Shown: in pieces, positions 1 through 6,442 of the stretch | Layout: the number at the start of each line of letters is the position of its first letter | Position numbering within the stretch: position 1 is the stretch's first letter | Source of the DNA: Lachnospiraceae bacterium UBA7225 | Lineage (GTDB): Bacteria > Bacillota > Clostridia > Lachnospirales > Lachnospiraceae | Direction of reading: 5' to 3' | Length of the DNA: 11,019 bases | NCBI GenBank assembly: GCA_002473385.1 | Contig: DKTR01000078.1 | Coordinates: 1 to 11,019, forward strand | Made by a program: the position numbers and the translations under genes | The notes under the pieces: model-generated | What the model saw: only the letters and a program-made list of their open reading frames with translations | Told to the model about the DNA's origin: nothing | Database searches by the model: none

Positions 1-35
1 TTTAAATTATACAGGAAGCTCCTTTGCAATTCCAT
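1..35 (-). CDS. start of a second gene of a toxin-antitoxin-like pair (partial, probable antitoxin)
   Basis: The toxin-like gene ends in TAATG, so its stop codon and this ATG share one base, a layout typical of translationally coupled toxin-antitoxin pairs. Only eleven codons are inside the window (MELQRSFLYNL) and they stay open to the edge. No strong Shine-Dalgarno sequence lies before the ATG, which fits coupling to the upstream gene. In mqsRA and higBA operons the antitoxin follows the toxin, so an antitoxin is the expected product. The visible residues do not resemble the Cys-rich zinc-binding start of E. coli MqsA, so a different antitoxin class is likely. The family cannot be named from eleven residues. 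Confidence 0.4.
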   Translation of the reverse strand, partial: MELQRSFLYNL

Positions 36-448
36 TATGCATAAGGAAATGTCATTTTTTCCTTCGCATAGTGGAACGACACGCATAATACATGTCTCTG
101 CTGATCACCTTTAATTTTTAACTTCACATATACAAGCTTACTATTTATATCTTTCCCAAAAACAAATAATAATGGCGGATTCAAATCATCTTTATCTATT
201 TTGGTCTCAGAGTATTCTGCTACGGTAAGTTCTTTCAGCCGCTCTACTACATCTTCCGTATCGTAATCAAGATCCAATAAAGTATATGGTGTTGAATATT
301 TTTGATCTTCACCCTGTTTCTTTTTGCTGATCAGAGTAAGATCTGTATCTATATCAAAATCTGCATTCTCCAGTATCGACTTTAATTCATCCAGGAATGC
401 AATGACTTCTCTCTTTTTCGATTGTGTACTAAGGAAAATTATAACCAC
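35..448 (-). CDS. MqsR-like toxin of a type II toxin-antitoxin pair (putative)
   Basis: A 137-residue soluble protein. Its second half shows the pattern I associate with MqsR-family mRNA interferases: a 'TLLDLDYDTEDVVERLKEL' helix-strand stretch (about residues 57-75), then 'YSET', then 'LFVFGKD', then strands 'VYVKLKIKG' and 'VLCVSFHYA' near the C-terminus, comparable to 'QVYLKITV...LIVSF' in E. coli MqsR. The N-terminal ~55 residues are longer and charged. If correct, it would cleave mRNA and be neutralised by the downstream partner, whose ATG overlaps its stop. The start is GTG at 448-446. A GGAGG lies directly against this GTG, too close for normal spacing, and an in-frame TGA sits four codons upstream, so the true start may be a rare codon slightly downstream. 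Expression is probably autoregulated (operator at 463-504). Family assignment is by eye only. Confidence 0.55.
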   Translation of the reverse strand: MVIIFLSTQSKKREVIAFLDELKSILENADFDIDTDLTLISKKKQGEDQKYSTPYTLLDLDYDTEDVVERLKELTVAEYSETKIDKDDLNPPLLFVFGKDINSKLVYVKLKIKGDQQRHVLCVSFHYAKEKMTFPYA

Positions 449-462
449 CTCCGGACAATATC

Positions 463-504
463 ACTATCAATTGATAGTATACTAGTCAATTAATAGTTTG
501 TCAA
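463..504 (-). promoter_or_regulatory. Promoter with palindromic operator for the toxin-like gene
   Basis: On the minus strand a consensus -35 TTGACA (504-499) is followed after 17 bp by -10 TATACT (481-476). A perfect 16-bp palindrome, ACTATCAATTGATAGT (463-478), overlaps the -10 box and the probable start point. A near copy of its right part, TCAATTAATAGT (486-497 against TCAATTGATAGT at 467-478), sits 19 bp away in the spacer. Repressor binding here would block RNA polymerase, as expected for an autoregulated toxin-antitoxin operon. Promoter and palindrome are read directly; the operator role is inferred. Confidence 0.7.
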
Positions 505-509
505 GTAGG

Positions 510-707
510 TTACAAGATTAATAGTCCTATCTCATCGTAAACACTTCCCTGTGGCTCAACCTAATTTCTAAGGCATCTGTTCAGAGTCATAATCGAAGCT
601 ATAATACCATCAATCGCCTTATCATAATGAGAAGCCGGTAGCATAAATCTTGAGGGCTGATAGTTCTTAAGTTTCGGATAATCCTTAGACCTTGTTTCTT
701 TTGCCAT
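510..707 (-). pseudogene. Phage terminase large subunit remnant (internally deleted)
   Basis: Translation from the ATG at 707 gives 'YPKLKNYQPSRFMLP', which I recognise as the N-terminus of large terminase subunits in Firmicutes prophages. After about 31 codons it jumps to 'DGIIASIMTLNRC' and ends 'GSVYDEIGLLIL', which match the C-terminal end of the same family. Roughly 500 residues in between, including the ATPase and nuclease domains, are gone. A TAG at 563-561 further interrupts the reading frame, and the natural end is the TAA at 512-510. The ATG overlaps the stop of the small-subunit remnant (TAATG), as in intact phages. It cannot package DNA and is dead prophage DNA. Assignment rests on remembered family sequences. 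Confidence 0.65.
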
Positions 708-769
708 TAAGAATCACTCCCAGGCAATGCTTCCATCTCATCTTCCGGTTCCTGCTTAAATACTTGAAA
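707..769 (-). pseudogene. Phage terminase small subunit remnant (C-terminal tail)
   Basis: Twenty codons with an acidic tail (EPEDEMEALPGSDS) end in a TAA that overlaps the ATG of the large-subunit remnant by one base. This position, and the acidic C-terminus, fit the end of a small terminase subunit. The frame is closed upstream by TAA at 772-770, so only the tail survives. Identification depends mainly on adjacency to the large-subunit scrap. Confidence 0.45.
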
Positions 770-803
770 TTAGTAGGTATGGCAAAAGGGTGTGGAAATA
801 TTT

Positions 804-877
804 CTGACATATTTTTTACGGGATATTTACAGCCGGATGATATTGAAATTTACATGATATCACTAAAATAATATTGT
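804..877 (+). promoter_or_regulatory. Possible PhoP box and promoter of the alkaline phosphatase
   Basis: Three TT(T/G)AC-like hexamers lie exactly 11 bp apart: CTGACA (804), TTTACG (815) and TTTACA (826). A further TTTACA occurs at 849-854, slightly out of phase. Direct repeats with 11-bp period are the known form of PhoP/PhoB binding sites, and the downstream gene is an alkaline phosphatase, a classic Pho regulon member. Candidate core elements are TTTACA (849-854), 17 bp, TATTGT (872-877), or a TAATAT -10 at 869-874. The remaining leader (878-970) holds only a weak CCGGA/TCCGG hairpin. Confidence 0.4.
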
Positions 878-981
878 ACATAGCGCGGACAACCGGAGTG
901 AAGATTCCGGAAAACTCTGAAAAAACAGAAAAGAAAATGCAGAGAGTGTATGCGCGCAAAACATTATTTTAGGAGGATATG

Positions 982-2478
982 ATGAAGAAAAAACAGATTA
1001 CAGCAATGTTATTATCCATGTGCATGGCAATTCCGGTAATCGCAGGAATTCCGGCAGCCGGTACAGAAGCCAAAGAGACAACGGCATCACCAAAATACAT
1101 TTTCCTGTTTATCGGAGATGGCATGAGTTATCCGCAGATCCAGACAACGGCAGATTATCTTGGAACGACTGCAAGTGACGGTGGAATTGAGACATCAGCG
1201 CTCTCTTTCATGAATTTTCCGATAGCAGGCAGTGCACAGACCTTTGACAGCACTTCATTTGCACCGGACTCTGCGTCAACGGCAACATCCATCGCAACAG
1301 GAAACAAGACCTACAGCGGAACAATTAACATGGATACGACGATGACGATTCCTTTTGAGACAATCGCAGAGAAGCTGAAGGCACAGAAGGATTATAAGAT
1401 CGGTATTGTGACAAGTGTAAACATAAACCATGCTACTCCGGCAGCATTTTATGCTCACCAGGCATCCAGAAATAACTACTATGATATATCGATGGAGCTG
1501 GTAGAAAGCGGATTTGATTATTTCGCAGGCGGTGCGCTGCTTAGTCCGACAGGTAAGGAGGATGATCCGCAGGAAGATGCATACGAAGTAGCAGAAGGCG
1601 CAGGATATAAGGTAATCAAAACACAGGATGAGGCGGAAGCGCTTACCGCAGAGGATGGCAAGGCAATCGTAGTTGCTGAGACACTGGCAGATAGCAGTGC
1701 AATGTCATATAATCTGGATGCCGCAGAGGGAGAATGGAGACTCAAAGATTATGTGGATAAAGGCATTGAGGTGCTTGATAATGAGACAGGCTTCTTCATG
1801 ATGGTAGAAGGCGGAAAGATTGACTGGGCATGTCATGCAAATGATGCCGGCGCAGCGATTTATGATACACAGGCATTAAGTGAAGCGGTGGAGAGTGCAG
1901 TAGAATTTTACAATGAGCATCCGGATGAAACTCTGATCCTGGTAACAGGCGACCATGAGACTGGCGGTCTGACAATCGGTTTTGCAGGCACAGATTATGA
2001 TACATATCTCACAAATCTGACCAACCAGAAGATTTCTTACGCAAAGTATGATTCGGATTATGTGGCAGGATACAAAGAAAACCAGACATCGTTTGAAGAT
2101 GTGCTGAAGGACATCAAAGAGAACTTTGGACTTATGACAGCAGATGATCCGGATGCAGATGAGGAATCCAAACTGGTACTTACTGATTATGAGTATGGAA
2201 AGCTGGAAGATGCGTATAACAGAACGATGGAAACAGGCACAGCAGGCAAGAGTGATATGTCGCAGGAAGAGTATGTTCTGTATGGAACCTATGAACCTCT
2301 TACGGTAACCATCACACATATTTTAAATAACAAATCCGGCATCAACTTCTCCTCTTATGCACATACGGGTCTTCCGGTTCCGGTATTTGCAATGGGAGCA
2401 GGACAGGATTTATTTGAGGGCTACTATGACAATACCGATATTTACAATAATATGGCAGCCCTGACAGGCGTGGAGTGA
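982..2478 (+). CDS. Secreted alkaline phosphatase
   Basis: A metal-dependent phosphomonoesterase of the PhoA superfamily, exported to release inorganic phosphate. Residues below count from the ATG at 979. There is a Lys-rich signal peptide with a hydrophobic core (residues 3-27) and probable cleavage near A31. Metal ligands and the nucleophile are all present: D47 in IGDGM, the D97-S98-A99 nucleophile motif, H151 in NHATPAA, E277, D282 and H286 in VEGGKIDWACHAND, D325-H326 in TGDHETGG, and H462 in YAHTG. About 499 residues is normal for the Gram-positive branch. Two ATGs stand in tandem (979, 982). AGGAGG (971-976) is 2 bp from the first and 5 bp from the second, so 982 is the better start. 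The YibE/F-like gene follows after 4 bp, suggesting one transcript. Pho control is likely. Family assignment is firm; substrate is not defined. Confidence 0.93.
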   Translation: MKKKQITAMLLSMCMAIPVIAGIPAAGTEAKETTASPKYIFLFIGDGMSYPQIQTTADYLGTTASDGGIETSALSFMNFPIAGSAQTFDSTSFAPDSASTATSIATGNKTYSGTINMDTTMTIPFETIAEKLKAQKDYKIGIVTSVNINHATPAAFYAHQASRNNYYDISMELVESGFDYFAGGALLSPTGKEDDPQEDAYEVAEGAGYKVIKTQDEAEALTAEDGKAIVVAETLADSSAMSYNLDAAEGEWRLKDYVDKGIEVLDNETGFFMMVEGGKIDWACHANDAGAAIYDTQALSEAVESAVEFYNEHPDETLILVTGDHETGGLTIGFAGTDYDTYLTNLTNQKISYAKYDSDYVAGYKENQTSFEDVLKDIKENFGLMTADDPDADEESKLVLTDYEYGKLEDAYNRTMETGTAGKSDMSQEEYVLYGTYEPLTVTITHILNNKSGINFSSYAHTGLPVPVFAMGAGQDLFEGYYDNTDIYNNMAALTGVE

Positions 2479-2482
2479 CCCA

Positions 2483-3646
2483 GTGAAATTTTTTCAAAAG
2501 AGTAAGAGAGGAATCAGCTATCAGCTTCCGGTTGTGTTCAGCCTCATGCTGATAGCGATTCTTTTGCTTCTGCCGACCGGGTATGAGGAGGCGCTCATCT
2601 ATAAGGGAACAGAACGCTGCAGTGCAGAGGTGGTTTCTGTGGATGACAGTAAAATCATTAGTACCGGACTGATTAAATCCGGGGAGCAGAGCTGTATGGT
2701 ACGATTTGAAGCCGGAATATTTAAGGGGCAGGAGGCGGAAGGCGTAAATGTGTTGTCCGGTTCTCTGCAGACCGACAAAATATTTGAGCCGGGTGACCGT
2801 GCGCTGGTAGTAATCAGCTATAGGGGAGAAGAAATTCTCTCTGTCAATCTGATCGATCACTACCGTATCGATAAAGAAGCGATTCTGGCAGGATGTTTTG
2901 TGTTGTTACTTTTTATTTTTGCTGGAATAAGTGGTATCCGGGCAATATTGTCCTTTATTCTGACGGTGCTGACTATATGGAAAATACTGGTTCCTTCATA
3001 TCTGAACGGGTGGAATCCGGTGCTTTTGGGCCTTGGTATCATATTGTTTCTGACAATTATGATTATTACACTTGTGTATGGATTTGACCGCCGCTCGTTT
3101 GCAGCCGTGGCGGGATCTTTCCTTGGGATCCTGACGACCTGTGTGCTGGGTATCATTTTTACAGATGCATTCCGTATTCACGGAGCAATTATGAGTAATT
3201 CAGAGAGCCTGCTTTACAGTGGATATGAGTATTTGAATCTGACGCAGATTTTTATGGCGAGTATTTTCATCGGAGCATCCGGCGCTGTGATGGATCTGGC
3301 AGTCGATATCACCAGCGCGGTACAGGAGGTTGTTCTGAAAAAACCGGATATCAGTAAGAAAGAGGCAATTCTTTCTGGCATGACCGTTGGCAGAGCCGCC
3401 ATGGGAACCATGACGACAACTCTGCTTCTGGCATATTCCGGCGGCAGTATTGCACTGCTGATGGTATTTATGGCGCAGGGAACACCATTGGATAATATCA
3501 TAAATTATAAGTATATCTCTTCGGAAATCCTGGATACACTAGTCGGCAGCTTCGGGCTCGTAACGGTTGCTCCGTTTACTGCACTGACGGGCGGGCTGGT
3601 GCTGGCAGGACGAAAAGGGAAAGGAAGCACGGAGCAGGACGTTTAG
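2483..3646 (+). CDS. YibE/F family integral membrane protein
   Basis: A 387-residue polytopic membrane protein. One N-terminal membrane segment (about 16-32) is followed by an extracytoplasmic domain (35-130), then about seven further hydrophobic segments (133-155, 157-172, 179-198, 206-228, 255-275, 309-331, 352-376). The conserved YibE/F signatures are visible: GASGAVMDLAVDITSAVQE (264-282) and GRAAMGTMTTTLLLAYSGG (303-321). The biochemical role of this family is unknown. The start is GTG at 2483 with a GGAG (2472-2475) inside the last codons of the phosphatase; the upstream stop is only 4 bp away, so the two are very probably co-transcribed. It could act in a phosphatase-linked membrane function, but this is position-based inference. 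The gene stops 2 bp from the stop codon of a convergent gene. Confidence 0.88.
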   Translation: MKFFQKSKRGISYQLPVVFSLMLIAILLLLPTGYEEALIYKGTERCSAEVVSVDDSKIISTGLIKSGEQSCMVRFEAGIFKGQEAEGVNVLSGSLQTDKIFEPGDRALVVISYRGEEILSVNLIDHYRIDKEAILAGCFVLLLFIFAGISGIRAILSFILTVLTIWKILVPSYLNGWNPVLLGLGIILFLTIMIITLVYGFDRRSFAAVAGSFLGILTTCVLGIIFTDAFRIHGAIMSNSESLLYSGYEYLNLTQIFMASIFIGASGAVMDLAVDITSAVQEVVLKKPDISKKEAILSGMTVGRAAMGTMTTTLLLAYSGGSIALLMVFMAQGTPLDNIINYKYISSEILDTLVGSFGLVTVAPFTALTGGLVLAGRKGKGSTEQDV

Positions 3647-3648
3647 TA

Positions 3649-5010
3649 TTATTCATATTTTTTTGTGACATTGTGCAGCCATTTATAGCTGCGGTAGTGT
3701 TTAATTACCCAGGGCCATTTCACAAATTCATCTGTGCAGAGCAGGAAGTAGACAACAAGATGAGGCAGCTTCAGCAAAAATGCGGAAATGAAGCCGAGGG
3801 GAACCGCATACACCCACATATCAATCGTGTCGCATATAAATCCGAAACGGCTGTCTCCGCCCGCGCGGAAAACGCCGGCAATCAGGGTGGTGTTTAAGGC
3901 GGTTCCTACGATGTAATAGGTGTTCATAAGCAGCATATATTTTAAGTAATGCATTGCCTGTTCGGTGAGTGAGGCGTATCTCATCACGAACGGTGAAGCA
4001 ATGAAGACAAAGATGCCACCAAGGATTCCGGCAAAAACGGAAAACCAGACAAGACGGCTGGCATCTTTTTTTGCAGCTGTCATATTTCCCTCGCCGATTT
4101 GTTTGCCAAGCCAGATTGTAGAAACGCTGCCTAGTCCATAACAGAAGACGGTTGCAAAATTGCGCACGACTACGACAATGGAATTGGCGGCAACTATATC
4201 GCTTCCCAGATGTCCGAGAATGACAGAGTACATGGAGAAAGCAATGCTCCAGACCATATCATTTCCAAGCGCTGGCAGGGAAAGCTGCACAAAATCACGA
4301 AACAGCACTTTGTTCTGAACAAAGACATAGGAAATGCGCAGCCGGACATCTCTGGAAGTTTTTGAGACAATAAGGCAGCAGAACAATTCAATGCCGCGGG
4401 AGATACTGGTTGCAAGCGCCACTCCGGCAACGCCGAGCTTTGGTGCGCCCAGAAGACCAAAAATAAATACCGCGTTCAGGCAGACATTCAATCCAAGCGC
4501 CAGTGCATTCAGCAGGGTGCTGACTGTTACCCGTTCCACGCTGCGCAGTGAAGCCAGATACACCTCGGAGAAGCACCAGAATAAATAGCTGAAGCTGACA
4601 ATCCGCAGGTATGAGGTACCAAGTGCGATCAGCTCGGTATCATTTGTAAAAAGTATCATCATCTGCCTCGGAATGGTCAGTGCGCAGATGGCAAACAGGG
4701 CGGCGATTGCTATGGAAAAGCGAAGCGCGATTCCCTGGATCAGTTCGATAGCATGAATATCTTTTTTGCCCCAGTATTGGGCGCTCAGCATAGTGACACC
4801 GGTGCCGAGCCCATATAAAATCATGAAAAATACGCTGGTGTACTGGGATGCCAGCGAGACGGCAGAGATGGCGGACTGCCCTACGCTGTTGAGCATTACC
4901 ACGTCTGCGGAGCTGACAGCAGCGCTCAGAAGGTTCTGAAGCACAATAGGAAGTGTCAGCCGGAAAATCTGTCTATAAAATGTATCTTTTTTATCAATTT
5001 GCAATTTCAT
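3649..5010 (-). CDS. MATE family multidrug/cation efflux transporter
   Basis: A 453-residue inner membrane protein with twelve predicted membrane helices in two halves, the usual length for MATE antiporters that expel organic cations or drugs using Na+ or H+. Recognisable elements are LTLPIVLQNLL with the helix-1 proline (P21), GTGVTMLSAQYWGKKD (69-84), GVAGVALATSISR (193-205), the equivalent helix-7 start LSLPALGNDM (243-252), LGKQIGEGN (301-309) and FRAGGDSRFG (381-390). The ATG at 5010 has AGAGG about 7 bp upstream. It lies 88 bp downstream of the histidine phosphatase gene on the same strand, with a hairpin between, so partial read-through is possible. Substrate cannot be inferred. It converges on the YibE/F-like gene with 2 bp between stop codons. 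Confidence 0.92.
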   Translation of the reverse strand: MKLQIDKKDTFYRQIFRLTLPIVLQNLLSAAVSSADVVMLNSVGQSAISAVSLASQYTSVFFMILYGLGTGVTMLSAQYWGKKDIHAIELIQGIALRFSIAIAALFAICALTIPRQMMILFTNDTELIALGTSYLRIVSFSYLFWCFSEVYLASLRSVERVTVSTLLNALALGLNVCLNAVFIFGLLGAPKLGVAGVALATSISRGIELFCCLIVSKTSRDVRLRISYVFVQNKVLFRDFVQLSLPALGNDMVWSIAFSMYSVILGHLGSDIVAANSIVVVVRNFATVFCYGLGSVSTIWLGKQIGEGNMTAAKKDASRLVWFSVFAGILGGIFVFIASPFVMRYASLTEQAMHYLKYMLLMNTYYIVGTALNTTLIAGVFRAGGDSRFGFICDTIDMWVYAVPLGFISAFLLKLPHLVVYFLLCTDEFVKWPWVIKHYRSYKWLHNVTKKYE

Positions 5011-5083
5011 AAAAGACCTCTGAAAATAAAATTATGATGCCGGATGTATGCGGATTTTACCAATGGTGCTGTAACGCAGGAAA

Positions 5084-5117
5084 TGTCACACAGCGGATTT
5101 AATGACGCTGTGTGATG
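5084..5117 (-). terminator. Hairpin at the end of the histidine phosphatase gene (weak terminator or attenuator)
   Basis: TCACACAGCG (5086-5095) and CGCTGTGTGA (5106-5115) form a perfect 10-bp stem, with two more possible G-T pairs outside, around a 10-nt loop. The TAA of the phosphatase gene (5101-5099) lies in the loop. No U-run follows the stem on the minus strand, so it is not a standard intrinsic terminator. Confidence 0.4.
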
Positions 5118-5878
5118 TCGTCGTATGTTTCACAGAAACGGGCGGAAAACGACGGTTCCATGCCTGCTTTATACAGATGAGAAATATCGCCAAGCTGCGC
5201 TGCACGGAAAGAAGCAATTCCTTTTTGGCGCTCTTCTGTGTAAATAGTTGTCACGCTCGTCGGCGCAAATGCTGTTCCCTGCCAGAGCGGGAAGGGAGAA
5301 ATTCCGAGCAGATGGGAAAGCAGAACGCATTCCAGTCCAAAATGGCAGAAGAAAGCAAGCGTATCGGTATTTGCTTTTGTGACATGATACACATTGCCGC
5401 AACGCTCATATCCGTGCTCCGCGAGCAGTATATCAAAATTCTTTGTGACATAATCGTAGCACTGTTCCATATTACTGTGAGCACAGATTTCACTTTGTCT
5501 CCAGTTGTTTTTGTGATAATATTCCTCATGCCGTGTCCAGTAATCGGGCAGAATGTCCCATATAACAGAGTTATAAAAGCTGCCGTCTGCACGCTGATGG
5601 GCATCAGGGTATGCATCAAAGAGAACATGCCCTTTTTTTAGTTCGGGAATAGCGGGAAACTCCTGCATCCAGTCACATTCTGCGGTGGCAGTGCGGTTCA
5701 TTGCTTTTAGGGTGCAGGAAGCAGTATCGCGTGCTCTGCCAAGAATAGAAACATATATATCCTTAATATCCAACGGAGCAAGACGTGTGGCAAGAATCTC
5801 CGCCTCCCTCCAGCCGCGCTCTGTCAGTGTATCATGTTCGTAGTCCGGGTCTCCATGCCGGATGATCAGTAATCTCAT
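5099..5878 (-). CDS. Histidine phosphatase family protein (phosphoglycerate mutase-like)
   Basis: A 259-residue cytoplasmic protein of the cofactor-dependent phosphoglycerate mutase/acid phosphatase superfamily, which forms a phosphohistidine intermediate. The N-terminal MRLLIIRHGD carries the catalytic R7-H8-G9. SILGRARDTA (44-53) supplies the second arginine (R48 or R50), E73 in WMQEF is a probable acid/base, and CHFG supplies the second catalytic histidine (H179). The longer middle part (about 75-165) is a lid-like insertion of unclear function. The start at 5878 is chosen because AAGGAG stands 7 bp before it and the RHG motif follows at once; the frame stays open 24 codons further upstream (to 5950), but that runs across the promoter. 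The substrate is unknown. It is followed by the MATE gene. Confidence 0.9.
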   Translation of the reverse strand: MRLLIIRHGDPDYEHDTLTERGWREAEILATRLAPLDIKDIYVSILGRARDTASCTLKAMNRTATAECDWMQEFPAIPELKKGHVLFDAYPDAHQRADGSFYNSVIWDILPDYWTRHEEYYHKNNWRQSEICAHSNMEQCYDYVTKNFDILLAEHGYERCGNVYHVTKANTDTLAFFCHFGLECVLLSHLLGISPFPLWQGTAFAPTSVTTIYTEERQKGIASFRAAQLGDISHLYKAGMEPSFSARFCETYDDITQRH

Positions 5879-5922
5879 AAAAAGTCTCCTTAAAATGATT
5901 TTAATCCTTATGTTCACGCACA

Positions 5923-5951
5923 GTTTAGCATAATTGTAGTTTCCAGGCAAG
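5923..5951 (-). promoter_or_regulatory. Probable promoter of the histidine phosphatase gene
   Basis: On the minus strand, TTGCCT (5951-5946) and TAAACT (5928-5923) are separated by exactly 17 bp, about 45 bp before the ATG. This is a fair but not consensus sigma-A type promoter. Confidence 0.45.
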
Positions 5952-6126
5952 AGTGATATGCTTAATAATTCAAAGCAGTGGATAAGAGAGTTGCTGTTTG
6001 TCCGCTGACGGCTGACCGGTCAGTATTCTGTCAGGGGCTGCGGTCTTACAGAAACGGGCAGGATGATTTTCTTAATTTACAATTATATACAATAAGAAAT
6101 GTTTAAATATTTTTTGGAGATTATTA
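5952..6126. other. Intergenic stretch with a CTGAC/GTCAG dyad cluster
   Basis: This divergent intergenic region holds a perfect 12-bp palindrome, CTGACCGGTCAG (6012-6023), flanked by another CTGAC (6005-6009) and TCAG (6031-6034) at similar distances. The rest is AT-rich (6068-6126). The dyads could bind a regulator of either neighbouring gene. No coding potential was recognised. Confidence 0.35.
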
Positions 6127-6155
6127 TTGACAAAATAGAAATGACGTGATACGAT
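6127..6155 (+). promoter_or_regulatory. Strong promoter for the small gene and decarboxylase
   Basis: A perfect -35 TTGACA (6127-6132) is followed after 17 bp by TACGAT (6150-6155). The predicted leader is about 70 nt, ending at an AAGGAG (6219-6224) placed 9 bp before the ATG at 6234. Confidence 0.7.
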
Positions 6156-6233
6156 AAAAACACATTTCAGAAAATCTGGCATCTCGCCCAAATTTCAGTA
6201 ATGAGTATTAAAAGGAATAAGGAGCTGAATCTG

Positions 6234-6442
6234 ATGTGTAATCTTTCAGAATATGTATATGAAAAGGGTGAAAAAATGGTCTGAAGCGCGGGATAAGACA
6301 GGGGAAAAAAGAAATGAAAAAAATGAAAAAAGATATTGTCAATGCGATGATAGCAGAAGGCTATCCCAAAGAGTCAATTTTGAAGGTTACCCGCGTGACA
6401 CCGGAGGAATACGAAAAATGGAAGGACTTTATAAAAAATTAA
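6234..6442 (+). pseudogene. Small 'MCNLSE' protein gene, frameshifted in a poly-A run
   Basis: The first part, MCNLSEYVYEKGEKMV, starts at 6234 after a good AAGGAG and ends at TGA 6282-6284. The -1 frame then reads GLKRGIRQGKKE (6278 onward) and continues through the ATG at 6314 to TAA 6440-6442, ending with IVNAMIAEGYPKES and VTPEEYEKW. Adding one A to the AAAAAA run at 6271-6276 joins both parts into one 69-residue protein. Short proteins that begin MCNLSE, have Gly/Lys/Glu repeats and end in a small helical segment are common in Lachnospiraceae; the function is unknown to me. The heptamer is not a proper slippery site, so a mutation or sequencing error is more likely than programmed frameshifting. 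The 3' part could still be made as a 42-residue protein from 6314, with AGGGGA about 8 bp upstream. It overlaps the decarboxylase start by 25 bp. Confidence 0.6.

Noticed and set aside
779..871. 30-codon plus-strand open frame upstream of the phosphatase
   Set aside because: No ribosome site, no recognised similarity, and it overlaps the probable promoter and Pho box.
5879..5950. 24-codon extension of the histidine phosphatase
   Set aside because: It crosses the probable promoter, while the ATG at 5878 has AAGGAG at ideal spacing and starts the RHG motif.
6270..6284. Programmed -1 frameshifting in the small gene
   Set aside because: The zero-frame codons GAA AAA ATG do not form an X XXY YYZ heptamer, so a one-base deletion is the simpler reading.
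6253..6417. 55-codon N-terminal extension of the decarboxylase
   Set aside because: It reads through the small gene in the wrong frame, has no domain similarity, and the ATG at 6418 has its own GGAGG and begins the conserved region.
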